Under the pieces are notes generated by a model, which ran no database searches, was not told the DNA's origin, and worked only from the letters and a program-made list of their open reading frames with translations. From Phyllostachys edulis (taxonomy: Eukaryota; Streptophyta; Magnoliopsida; Poales; Poaceae): 64,000 nt of DNA. Both the position numbers and the translations under genes were made by a program. The stretch spans positions 93,122,955-93,186,954 of the forward strand of contig CM070546.1 of the NCBI GenBank assembly GCA_036346405.1. The letters are read 5' to 3'. Shown one piece after another: positions 33,456 through 44,605 of the stretch. Each line of letters opens with the position of its first letter. Positions within the stretch are counted from its first letter, which is position 1.

Positions 33456-34700
33456 AATCATCACAGACGGTTCCACCACAAACCGCTCAGGATAGTATTT
33501 ATCACGCACGGTTTGTGGTGAAACCGTCTGTGATATGTGATTATCACGCACGGTTTGTGGCTGAAACCGCTCGTGATATTACTTATCGCAGACGGTTTGT
33601 GGATGAAACCGCTCGTGATATTATTTATCGCAGACGGTTTGAACCACAAACCGCTCAGGAAACTATACATCACAGACGGTTCAAAACCGCTCGTGATGAC
33701 CTCATGTCATCATCGACCCATAAACTCGACGGCTCACGAAACCGCTCGTGATGACGCTTGAACCGCTCTGTGAAAGCCTTTTTCGTAGTAGTGTATCCGT
33801 AACTCAAATCTAGCTCTTTAGTAGTCGTTATATCACCATACTGCATCGTGAAACTCTTCAAGGACCATTTTCGGTCAACCTTTGGGGATCAATCAAAGGA
33901 AGTGATAGATGTAAACACCGTTGATGGATTCCGTAACTAGTTTATTTTCATGCATTTGCAGATCTTCTCTATGTACTCGCAAGTAGCAATGATTATAATG
34001 TCGCATCTCGTTGTCGATATGTAGGGCCGTGAAAAGGATGTTGTCATTTTTTCATGTGTTAGATGCAATAAGGAGCAAAAGATTGGGTTTGTTTCCGATT
34101 TTCGACGAATGAATGTTGCCATCACCAGAGCTAGGTCTGCTGTACTAATAAGTGCTCCTTATGCAAATTTCAAAGTTTATGATTTGCAGTAGCACACTAG
34201 CAACAGTACTATCTTTTTTTGCATGATGCCCATTGCATATGCACTCTAACTAGTAAAAATAGATGAGTTTTAAATTCAATAATTTAAAGAGCTTTGTGCC
34301 TAATAAGATGTATACATAAAGGAGCAACTCTCTCTCTCTCTCTAGACAATGCTTGTTCAAGGATGCCACTGCAGTTTTAATTATGGTATGTGAGGTTATA
34401 ATGCCTCAGTCCCTATTTAAAATCAATGAGTTGTGCGATATGTAATTTCAAGTTCACAGGTTCCATTTATTCTCCAGGAGTTAGCATTGGAAAAGTGAAC
34501 CATTGATTCATCTAGTTCTGCTTTTTGGTCAGCATTTACTGCACCACTATTTGCTTATATTATCATATTTTGTTGGTTCACTTTTGAATACAAATAATAA
34601 TTAGCATAACACAGGTAGTAGGTTCCGCTTCAACATTGAAGCAGGATAAACACTGGAACAATCTTGTTGAGAGTGCCAAAGAGCGAGACTGCTATTTCAA

Positions 34701-35540
34701 GGTCTGGTTTAGTATATAACAAAAGAAAAAAATGCTTTGCACTCTCCAGTCTGGTTTAGTATAACAAAAGAAAAGGTACACTACTCTGGAGGGTGTAGCT
34801 TTTACTGAAAGAAACTGAAGAATATGATCAGTTGGAAGTAAGTGCCACCTCTTTCTTAATGCTTTCCCCCCAGTTATTTTTTATTTTTACTAATGAAATA
34901 ATTACATTGAAAGGGGGTTTGACATGTCAAAGCCTAAGGAGATGGAACGCCAAACTTATGTGTTGAAGGTCATTGGTGCATGCATGTTTGAGGTTCAATG
35001 TCGAAGAAGATTGAAGTAAATACCTGTAGGCTGTTTGAAGTGCACCACAGATAAGTCCAAGTTCGGCAATCGGCAAACGTGTTCGGCAAAAGTGTCGGTT
35101 CTCGATCCGAGTATCGCCGCAAAAGTGTTGAAGGTCATTGGTGCATGCATGTCTGAGGTTCAATGTACAAGAAGATTTAAGTAAATACCTGTATAGGTAG
35201 ATCGAAGTGCACGACAGAGAAGGCGACGCGGCTGGGCGGCGGCGGCCTTCTCCCGATGTGATTTATCTGTGATCTGCAAACGTGTTATCTACTGTTCCTT
35301 ATAAAAGTGATTTATCTCCATGATTGTAACCCTGTCTTCTCCGATCTGATTTAGTAGTGTTGAGGAGGAATACCGCCACTCAGTAAACTCGCTTTCTCCC
35401 GACGATTACGAAAAGTGCCGCCAAAAACTTCACATAGGGCGCCAACAAGATTCTTTCCGCGCGTAGTGGGAGTGAACAAATCTTTCCGCGCGTAGCCTAT
35501 CTCGCGCGCAGTTTGTTGGTGAGAACGTGTTCACGTGAAA
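34701..35540. other. Flank downstream of the helicase remnant, with a displaced direct repeat
   Basis: A segment of about 70 bp with GTGTTGAAGGTCATTGGTGC and AAGTAAATACCTGTA occurs at about 34,959-35,029 and again at 35,127-35,194, 168 bp apart. A (CT)n run lies just upstream at 34,328-34,344. No gene is recognised. Confidence 0.6.
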
Positions 35541-35735
35541 TCGGTTTTGTAAAAAAACGACCTAGGGCAGTTTTTGGAAAAACTTAATATATGGGATTAT
35601 GATAAACCAGTTTTACTTATCTTAAGAGTTAGTTATAAGATCCAAACAGAGTTTTTCTAAAACAATGCTAAAAACTGTTTTGGGAAAACCGGTTTTCACA
35701 AAACTCATAATCCAAACAAGGCCTAATAAAGGTAA
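35541..35735. mobile_element. Possible fragment of a GGCCTTGTTTGGAT-type MITE
   Basis: The right end reads AATCCAAACAAGGCC (35,711-35,725), the inverse of the start common to many small grass elements. A matching left end is not clear, so this is a fragment or a coincidence. Confidence 0.35.
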
Positions 35736-35975
35736 GATTTGTTCTAGTCAGACGGGTACAATTACTTAGCATTAAGTGGTACGTACGTACTTATTCGCCA
35801 TTATCCAAACTAAAGCACTCGAAGAAACGACATACATGCACATCCGATCCGTACGTCCACACATACGTACGCTCGCGAGCGCAGGGGGACCAATAGTCCA
35901 CACAAACACATGAACACAGATCAATCACACATAAAAAAAACACGCAAACACATGGAACGATGGCCGGGTCATCAG

Positions 35976-37478
35976 CTAGCTCGTGGCGACGACGGCCTCC
36001 TCGTCGACGACGGGCGCACCCGAGACCAACTCCACCGACGACGACGACGACGGGTTGACGACGTTGCAGTTGAGCCGTATCTGCCCGCACCTCCCCGTCT
36101 GCACCTCGATGCGGCCCATCTTCACCATCGCCGCCGTGAACCGCTCCTTCCACAGCATCTCGTTCTCCGCGAAGCTGTTCACCAGCGCGTTCATCGCCGG
36201 GTTGGTCCTTAGCTGGTTGTCGGAGAAGAAGAGCCCCATGTCGCGCGGCAGCAGCTTGTAGTAGTTGTTGTCTAGCACATTCGGCGTGCCCGGGTCCATT
36301 GCCGTCGTGGCCGGCGTCGTTGTCGTCGGGCACAGCGCCCGCAGCAGCGCCGCGTACGACGGGCTCAGCCCCGCGTCTACCTGCACATGTATACGTAGTT
36401 TAAACGTACTTCGTTACGTGCATGCAATGCATGCGTACAACGTATGAATATATATAGCGTCACGGCGTACGATGGGGGTGTTGCCGTTCCAGATGCGGTC
36501 GGCGAAGGAGCTGCAGAAGGAGCGGCCAACAGTGTGGGCACCGGAGAGGATGACCATCTCCTCGACGGTGAGGCCCTTCTTTGAGAAATTGCCGGTGAGC
36601 TCCTGCGCCGTGGAGGTGGGAGGGGGAAGGTTGTCTAGGGCCTCCTGCTCAGTTGAGACGGTGCCGTCGCGGCGGCCGGCGGGGACCGGGTAGAAGACGT
36701 TGCCGGTGAGGGTGATGCTGTCGCGAGCGGCGAAGGCGAGGATGTCGGCGCAGGAGACGGTGCTGGGGCAGCTCCGTTCCACGGCGGCCTTGGCGGCATC
36801 GATGACCTCGAAGCCGCGGAGGCTGGGGTTGTTCGGCGCGGCTTCCCGCTCCGTCTTGCCGCCGCCGGGGTTGGTTACCAGGAGGACGGAGGCATCACAG
36901 CCCTGCATGCAGGTGCGTGGGATGATTCATGTCAAAGTTAACCCTTTAACCGTTCAGCCATGTATAGGATCGACATAGTCCATTGAGAGTCCAAAGAAAA
37001 GATGTGCAGCTTCAAACTAACATTATCTTCAGTACGTCTGGATATCTATGTGATCCGATCCTTTGGATGTCCTTTAGTATGTATGTAGGGTTCACCAACC
37101 ACTGATATCAACCGTATGCATGGGGAGACGACAAAAGAGCAATGGGATTCGATGGTCTGATCTGATGAAAGGTTTTCGTTTGTCACCAATTGCAAGCAGG
37201 GAATATGCGTTGCCTTCAGAGGAAGAAAAGCAGGGGCATATATGCGCTGGCGCTGCTAGCTACTTTCTTATTTCGCTTTAATCTTTGAGCTTTGGACTCT
37301 GTCACTTTGCCTTGAGAGATAACTTTACCTTTTTCTGCTTTGCATGCATTAGCTCTCTCAATTTTGTGTAAAGCAGTGGTGGTTAACGAGAGATCTAGTA
37401 CAATTCTGCGTACGAATCATGTGGTGGCTGGTCAATAAAAGTGTACAGTGTACAAGAGGTCACGGACTCGTTGCCAAA

Positions 37479-37519
<41 letters not shown>

Positions 37520-38520
37520 CCACACATAATTTACAGAGATTTTCAAGTCACCTACATGTTCATTTTCATCATCAGACCCGCGCTAGATTGTAGGGACCGA
37601 TGATGAAAAATAACTTGCAGAGGAGCTAGGTTTTGAAAAATTGGGGTGTTTTGGAATTTCACGTAACATAAAACAACCAAAAAACCAAAAAGTTTAAATA
37701 TTTTTGTGAAACATGTACGAACATAGATGAAAAAGTTCTAGCAGGGAATTAGCTAATTACCATAATATTATAGCGTCAAGTATGTAAATCACCGTAGTTG
37801 TTATCAAAATTCATGCTTAGGCAGAATTTGATTGTTCATTCTTCTTTATTAACTCAAAAAGAAAATATAATCAACCAATCAAAGAACTACACAAGAACTA
37901 GATGGTGAGATAAGAGGACAAGTATTAAATGAAAGTTACACTGGATAAGCTAATTAACATACATGTTTTATTTTTGTAACCAATTGGACCAAATCAACAA
38001 ATCAAACCTTATATTGTGGACACGAAACATGCATGTATATCATATAAATTAACGGAAAGTCTAGATCAATATCTGTACAGCATTATTAACATACATAGAT
38101 ACTGTTTCTTAGTTTACTGAACTAACCCAACCCCTTTAATTATTATTACTAACAAATGAATTGAAGTCGTCTGTTCATATATCTTTGCTAAAAAGCTGCC
38201 AACAAACACAGAAACACTGCAGTTGTTCTTTCTTTTCTTTTTAACAGGCATGGAGCCACCCATTAGCAAGGACTTTTATTCTACGTACGTACCCTGACAA
38301 AGCAGTCATGGAAATGGAGGCGGATGAGGCCGGCGGCGGCGCCAGCGTCCTTGGCGAAGGCCGTGGCGACGGCCTGCCGGACGAGCGTCTCGGCGTTGGG
38401 GCAGGTCCTGTCATAGAAGCCGACCCGGAGCTGGGCGCTGGTCATGGCCGGCAGGAGGCACAGGGTGCACACGACGACGGCTAGTGCCGTACTGCCCATT
38501 GCCTTATTTTGTGGAGCCAT
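35976..38520 (-). CDS. Class III secretory peroxidase
   Basis: Three exons (38,520-38,293; 36,902-36,471; 36,380-35,976, all phase 0, GT-AG) encode 354 residues. A signal peptide (1-29) ends TSA before QLRVGFY. Distal haem residues Arg67 and His71 lie in RLHFHDCFVR; the proximal His199 is in VILSGAHTVGRSFC. The expected disulphide cysteines are at 40, 73, 78, 121, 127, 206, 237 and 318 or 325. An N-glycosylation site is at Asn181 (NFS). The C-terminal extension after Cys325 (about 29 residues, acidic and Ser-rich) may direct it to the vacuole. These haem enzymes use peroxide to oxidise phenolics in the wall or vacuole. The first intron is 1,390 bp. No frame defect is seen, in contrast to everything around it. 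Which clade member it is cannot be said. Confidence 0.96.
37482..37514. repeat. (AT)n microsatellite in peroxidase intron 1
   Basis: Sixteen or so AT dinucleotides. The displaced intron copy at 50,731-51,313 lacks it and has unrelated sequence at that point. Confidence 0.9.
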
Positions 38521-38638
38521 GCGGCCCGTGTCTACTAGCGACGTGTATATATCTAGTTTTAGCTAGATCTCTCGAATGGTGTTTTGAGTTCAGCTAGCTG
38601 TGCATGTGTGAGGTCACTTGGTAGACAGACATAGGGAG

Positions 38639-38646
38639 TTTATATA
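38639..38646 (-). promoter_or_regulatory. Probable TATA box of the peroxidase
   Basis: TATATAAA on the minus strand, about 120 bp upstream of the start codon, with an unremarkable leader between. Position and sequence fit a plant core promoter. Confidence 0.7.
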
Positions 38647-38828
38647 GAAGGCGAGCAGATTATCTGATTGACACACTTGATTAAAGATGGAGATGGGAAC
38701 TCCTTTGGAAAGAGCTCGATGAACAGTAACCTAGATAACACGCGGGGAGAGAGAGAGAGAGAGTACGTAGTCTACTTTTTATCTTTGGCAACGATGACAC
38801 GTATACGTACGTACAGTTGCCTGAAAAC

Positions 38829-40785
38829 TGTTAACGTGTATAGGAATCCTATCTCTATCGATGGATATTGCCGGATACGGTTACTATTCTCAAACCGATA
38901 ATATATTTTATAATCTTTTGTATAGATAGAAATCAATGTAATGTTTGTAATCTATATATATATGAGGATCGATACAAAGAGTCAATTGAGGCTTCTTCCT
39001 AAACATTCATGGTATCACACACAGTCACGCTCCCTGGCTCGTTTCTCTTCCGCTGCTCCCATGTGCGTCTCCTCCTAGACGCACGCGCCAACTCCTCACC
39101 TCGCCTTCTGTGCCATCTCCAGGCCGCAAGCACCACCATGGGTGATGATGACACCCCCGCTCACACGTAGCTCTAGGCGCAGGCTTTCAGCACCAACATC
39201 AAAACCCTAGTTCTGGTTACCCTCGAGCTCTCCACATCCAACTATGTGAAGTGGTGCACCCTCTTCGAGGTTGCGGTCACCAAATTCACACTCGAGGATC
39301 ATCTCATCGTCTCCTGCTCCTCCAGCACCCCCGATGCCGATTGGAAGCGCCAGGATTCCACCGTACTATCTTGGCTTTACGGGTCAATTTCTCCTGAAAT
39401 TCTCAACACCATCATGGCGCCATCCACCACCGCTGCTACCGTCTAGATGACAATCGAGACTTTCTTCCGGGACAACAAAACCACCTAGACCATCTACCTC
39501 CAAGCCGAATTCAGTAATTTGGCTCAGGGCGATTTGTCCATCGCGGACTACTGCCTCAAGTTGAAGGCCCCCTCCGACGCTCTCCATGATGTTGGGCAAG
39601 TTGTGAGCGACCAAAGCATGGTGCGGACCATGATCAAGGGGATGAATCCGAAGTTTTGGATGTTGTCCTCCCTTATTCCGATGATGCAACCGTTCCCGAC
39701 CTTCATACAGGCCCGGTCTCTCCTCCTCCTCGAGGAACTGAAGGACGCACACAGGGATCAACTTGTCCAGGTCATGGCACTCCTCACTGACTCGTTCATC
39801 GGCCGTGGCTCTAACTCTAGGGGCGCCCCCTCCTACAGCACTCCTCAATGGTGCACACCCCATGCCAGCAACAATGGCGACCGCGCCCAACCGGTGGCAA
39901 CACTTGCTATGGCGACGACAAAGGCAAAGGCAAGGGCCACAAGGGCGGGCCTTCCATGCCGACCTTTTACCACCCGTGGACCAGTGCCATCCAGCTCTAG
40001 CCCACCTCTGGCGTTCTCGTCCCCCACCCCGATATTCCTCCCCCACATGCACCACACCTTGGTGCACTACAAGGCCTCATTGCCATGTCGCACCCTGGAG
40101 CACCACAAGGCTATGCACCGGCCCACCCCGACTTCGCCCTATCGCACCCCGACTCTTCCCGGCCGAGCCTACTGTGCCGTATGGCTACCACCCGGGCAAC
40201 GTCCACACCACTCCTACGTCATCATGGGACTCCTATGGCCTCGTCAACATCTTTAACACTATGACCTTGCAGCCCCCAACCTCCGATTGGTACATGTACA
40301 CCAGCGCCACTGCCCACATGTCTTCTGACTCCGGTAACCTCACATATGTTTGTCCTCTCCCTCCCTCCTACTCCCACATCATGATCGGCAATGGTCATAC
40401 TCTCCCCGTCACTAGCGCTGGTCAATGCATCTTTCCCACACATACTCGTCCTCTCTACCTTCAAAATTAACATCCTTGTCACCCCTCGTTTAATAGAAAA
40501 TCTTGTGTCCATTCGCAAGTTTGCCACTGACAATCACTATGTTGTCAAATTTGACCCTCGTAGTTTTTCTATGAAGGATCTTCATTCCAAGAGTGAAATT
40601 CTTAGGTGCAATAGTTTAGGCGAGGTCTACCCTCTCCGATCTCTTACACCTCAAGCTCTTGCCACTTCTACCGACAACATCGTCCTTTGGCATCGACGAC
40701 TTGGCCATCTCGATCGTCCGATCCAAAACCAACAGCAAATGATATATGATGCCCCCTCGTTCTTCTTCTTTCCACACTAGAAAAA
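38829..40785 (+). mobile_element. 5' part of a copia retrotransposon
   Basis: A short LTR (38,829-39,009, TGTTAACG ... ACATTCA, 181 bp) is followed immediately by TGGTATCA, a copia-type primer site start. Gag follows from ATG 39,138. The element stops at about 40,785 in the region before integrase; no 3' LTR is present. It lies about 300 bp upstream of the peroxidase start, in opposite orientation. Confidence 0.8.
39138..40785 (+). pseudogene. Copia gag and protease region
   Basis: Gag blocks are TLELSTSNYVKWCTLFEVAV, WLYGSISPEILNTIM, LQAEFSNLAQGDLSIADYCL, LKAPSDALHDVG and IKGMNPKFWMLSSLIPM. The protease region has DWYMYTSATAHMSSDSGN, where the active site normally reads D-T/S-G-A, followed by IMIGNGHTLPVTSAG and a frame change, then NLVSIRKFATDNHY and VLWHRRLGHLD, the pre-integrase motif. 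TAG codons at 39,174, 39,444 and 39,486 interrupt gag. Confidence 0.85.
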
Positions 40786-40849
40786 TGATTGAGGACTGAC
40801 TATACATCTTTAATAATTGCGTCTGGACAGAATCTACACATATCATTTA

Positions 40850-41784
40850 GGGTATGTACAACGCGGTGCCTCAGCGGGTGTCCCGTAGGGTCATCTAGGC
40901 TGGGATGCCACCGTGGAGGCTAGTTGAGTGCATCGCAAGTGTTAGAGCAGCTTGCAGAAGCTATGGTGCTTAAGGTGATAAAGGGTGTTGTCCTATGGAC
41001 AAAGGTGGAGAGAGGGGGAATGTGGTCCATGGGAGAGCGAACGAGATGCACCTAGGAGATGCCTCATCACCTTGTGCTCCACTCCTTGGCAGCTTCCACA
41101 CGCAACCATGGCCAGGCTCTAGGAGGCGCTCATGTCTACAATGTTGAAGGAGATGCTCGCCATTAGATTTGACTAAGATAAAGGCCACGAGGGCGGGGCC
41201 ATGCACATTGAAGAAGATGGGGCCGTCGGCCAGATCTGACTGGATCCGGACGGGCATGACCAAATCTAGCCAGATCTGACCATGAAGCAGCAATGTGCAG
41301 CGGCGGTGATCGGACGGGAGAAGGGAGGGGGTGGGGTTGTCGAGGGAAAGGCAGCGACGGTTGGACAGGGGAGGAAAGGGAGGTGGCGGGTGGTGGGGTG
41401 GCTGGGATGGATGTCGGTGGTGAGATAAAGGAAGGGTAACGGTGTCGCCGGTTAGGAGAGACGACAGAGGGAGGAGGGGAAAGTGAGAGAGAGGGGGAGG
41501 GGACGGGGAGAAAAAGAAAAATAAGGGGCTGGCTGGTGGACTCATGTTTTGCGATGGTGTGTGAAATTACTTTTCTGATTCTACTGTGCCTAATATACAT
41601 ATTTAGCTAACATTTTAAATCAAAATATTATAAGGGCTGGAATGACAAAAAGAGAGGCTGAAATACAAATGTTCCAAACCACCACTTGAAGCCACCATGC
41701 ATTGGAGAACAAATTTATGTAGATTGGTCTAAGCTAATGTGGAACACTCTCTCTCCTTGGGGCTATCATGCATTGCGCACGCCC
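40850..41784. mobile_element. Non-autonomous DNA element with TTA duplication (PIF/Harbinger-like)
   Basis: The left end GGGTATGTACAACGCGG matches the inverse of the right end, GGGCGTGCGCAATGCAT, at most positions. TTA flanks both sides (40,847-40,849 and 41,785-41,787). The 935-bp interior is a GC-rich leader-like segment without a convincing gene. Duplication and GGG start suggest PIF/Harbinger; that assignment is inference. Confidence 0.68.
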
Positions 41785-41896
41785 TTAATTCTGATCTTTA
41801 CAGCAATTAATTGATCGGATGGGCGGGTTGTGCACCACATCCTCACAAAAATCTTGATTGGCCTATATCAACATGCATGTTAGTTTGGAGGAAGAA

Positions 41897-42055
41897 AATC
41901 CAATGCAACCTCATCGATTTTAGACCCATGTTAGACCATTTTAATAACATGAAACATGGTAAAATAAATCAACAACCTCATTGCATGTCCACATGTCATG
42001 ATTTGAAAAGGGTCCAAGTAAGGGTCTAAAGGTAAGGAGGTCTCATTGGATTTAC
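41897..42055. mobile_element. Possible small MITE with AATCCAATG inverted repeats
   Basis: AAATCCAATGCAACCTC at the left and the inverse GAGGTCTCATTGGATTTAC at the right enclose about 160 bp. The flanks do not show a clear target duplication. Confidence 0.45.
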
Positions 42056-42514
42056 TTTATAGTTAGAAAACGCGTGCATGCATGACAACACAAGATGTTT
42101 TTGGGATCAAAATCAGTCAATTTTCTAACCACCAGATGAAAAATCAATAGCCTAGATCATTCCACCCACCCCATATAAAAGAGGAAATTCTTTATTTGCT
42201 AATGAAAATTTGTGTTTCATTCAATGCCACTGGAATTCAATTTCTGCCCCTTTATGCCAGTGTCATCCACCTTCCGTCAACAAACTGTCAATTTGGTCGC
42301 GAAAGGACCAAAATGTCCATCTATTTCCTCCTCTCTTCAGATCAAATCAAGCCCCAAGAAGCAGAGTTAAAACCACATCTTGACAGTGGCTGCAAGATCG
42401 ATGACGGCATAAGTTAAAGCCGAATCATGCCCCGCCAACACTTCTTCGTCATCATCGTAGGGTTCAGGAGACGCCATCATTGTTGCAGTCAAGGAGCACC
42501 TCACGCTCCAGTCA
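42056..42514. other. Flank of the solo LTR, no gene recognised
   Basis: Ordinary AT-rich sequence with short frames only. It directly adjoins 50,648 in the pre-insertion chromosome. Confidence 0.45.
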
Positions 42515-44605
42515 CTCCTTGTAACGTCCCATTCTTGGATCTTTTGTTTGGAGTTCAAAATTTTAATTTGTTTTCAAGGTTTGAGTATGATTTCAAGTTG
42601 CAAGTCAAAAATCTCTCAAAAGTATTCAATTCTCAAACTCTCCCTCAATCTTTCCCTTGGGCTTGGCCCATTCCCTCTCCCTTGGCCCAGCCTCCCTCTA
42701 CTCGGCCGAAGCCGCCCCTTGCCATCCCCTGCTAGCCAGCACACACACTGGACGCGCTCCGCTCCCCGACCCACTCGGCGCCCTGCTAAGCCGAGTCACA
42801 CCAAGATGGCAAGACAAATACCACACTATGTCACGCCAGCGCCCTATCTCCTCCGCTCCTGCACCCCTACTCTCCCTCTCCTCCGTGCCCGCCACGTCTG
42901 CACCATCAGTGCACCCCACGCCGCAAGCTGGCACAGCGCCACCCTCGCTCTTCGCATAGCCTTCAAGCCGCGCCAACGGCCATCTCCTCCCCCCCCCCTT
43001 CGGCTATAAAGGAGCCCTGGCCACTTCCCTTGCCCCTCACATCCGATCCTCTCTCTCCCTTGGTAAGTTGCCCCAAAGAAAATCATCACGCTCCTTGTTC
43101 GGCCATCGCGCCCCACCGTTGATTCGCCGTTCTGGTGAGCTTCTTCCCCGGTCAAACCTGTCGTGAGGTGTTCCAGTGAGCAAGGAAGTCATCCTCCACC
43201 TTGATTTGTTTTTGTTCCGCAGGAGCACCCGAATTTTGGACTTCTTCTTCACCTCCGGCCGCAGCCTTCTCCCCCGCCGTTCGTCGTCCTCCATCTACCT
43301 CCTGCTCCCCTCTTTGCCTTGGTAAGTTCCTTGAGCCTCCCCATTGTTTGTGTGCGCACCATATTTTGCCTAGAGCTCACCGGCGCGTGGTTGCCACCCG
43401 GGCACCGAATGCCGTCGCCACCCACCCTAGCCGTGCCACCGCTTTGATTCACCGCCGGCCGCGCCACCACCACCATCAGGATCGCCTTGCTCTGAGCATT
43501 CCTTTTTTGTCGTTCCCCGGCGCCGCCGCGCTTTCCTCCAACGGGGATGAGTTGCACCATTTTTGTTGCCCTAGCTCCTCTGTTGTTCAAAGCTTGGACC
43601 GAAACTGTGCGGCGTTTAATTACCAAATCACTGTCAGAGGTTTAAATGCAAATCATTCTTTAACCTATGTTAATTGTTGCTTTAACTACCACCTTGATTC
43701 ACTGATCATTGGACCTGAGGAAATAGTAATTAAGGTTAATTTAATTCCTGGTTTCCTTGAGTCACCGACAGTGGGCCCCACTACAGTTTGTGTAGTGTTG
43801 CCTCGTGGACCCGAAGCGTTGTGCGCATAGACTAAGTTTGTGCGCTATTCCTGTGTGCCAACCCCATGCGTTGGGACCCGCATGTCATAGAGTTTCTCTC
43901 TCTCCTCTTTTCTTTTTCTGATTTATTTCTAAACCAAAACTTTAGGGGATCCGTTCTCTCTTGTTTTTACTTCGATTTAAATGAAATTTGTTTCTAAAAA
44001 TTTCTAAATTTAGTACGTTTCTTTTGGAAATACCTTTGTTCAATTTGGAGTTCATTTTATATTTCTTTAGTATTTAATTGTTTTCCTTGCTTGTTTGCTC
44101 TGTTTCGGTGCGTTCGTCTAAGTAGAGTTCGAAGAGGCGGGAGATCTCTAATTTGATCAAGCTCAAGACTATCAAGATCCTCTTGCCTTATACCCAAGCG
44201 AGTTAACACTTTGATCATATTGAACCTACATTTTATGCAAATTATATTCTTTTAAAATATCAAATTGTATGCTAAATTGATTATGTAAATGTATGTTAAA
44301 TGATTATGGTAGTTAAATGCCAAATTGTTATACTACCATCCTTTGGAAATTGAATTCCTTAATCCTTGTCATCCTAGATAATTATGTACTAACCTACTAG
44401 CTATAGCCGTACTTAAGCGCCATGCTAGATTTGCTTAAGTACCCAGGGCATAAATCGCCCCAATCATGATCTTTTAATCATGAAAATAGATTTGGGCAGT
44501 CATTTTGGGTAAATGACCGAAATGTTTGAGATAATCTATGTTATGCTTCTTAAAAACCCTAATAACTGCTATTACCACAACTAGTCAGATGGTATGGTGG
44601 ATGGT

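Larger units (their letters stand above)
30455..33793 (+). mobile_element. CACTA-3: non-autonomous CACTA inserted in the helicase exon
   Basis: It starts CACTACTACAAAAAGG and ends GTAGTAGTG. The target duplication is TAT (30,452-30,454 and 33,794-33,796), which is also the Tyr codon of the helicase frame. It has a 5' array to about 30,790, a gene-like block (30,970-31,510), a second internal array (31,600-31,725) with the AGTAGGAGC leader, a hairpin (31,852-31,930), a tandem array (32,380-32,726), the foldback (32,799-33,455) and the 3' array. It resembles CACTA-4 along its whole length. Confidence 0.95.
30365..34700 (+). pseudogene. 3' end of a MAGATAMA3/SEN1-type superfamily 1 helicase gene, split by CACTA-3
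   Basis: The first exon piece (about 30,365-30,454) reads GSWVNEDEVEFITLLYHQLA and continues after the CACTA insertion (33,797-33,930) with LKSSSLVVVISPY, KDHFRSTFGDQSKEVIDVNT and VDGF. The next exon (34,029-34,147) gives GREKDVVIFSCVRCNKEQKI, GFVSDFRRMNVAITRARSAV, the conserved helicase motifs V and VI. A later exon (34,616-34,700) gives VGSASTLKQDKHWNNLVESA and KERDCYFKV. Defects are the CACTA insertion in an exon, a TAA at 33,800, a missing AG at the exon 1 donor (33,931) and AT instead of GT at the second donor (34,148). The upstream exons are absent. The family acts in RNA processing and R-loop resolution in the nucleus. Confidence 0.82.

Noticed and set aside
34328..34344. (CT)n run, considered as a GAGA-type regulatory element
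   Set aside because: It lies in an intron of a dead gene and is only eight units long; treated as a microsatellite.
35910..36978. Plus-strand open frames across the peroxidase exons
   Set aside because: They are shadows of the minus-strand peroxidase caused by high GC at third positions.
42548..43009. 153-codon frame, and further GC-rich frames to 43,830
   Set aside because: These fall in the promoter and transcribed leader of the solo LTR, with several overlapping registers and no domain.
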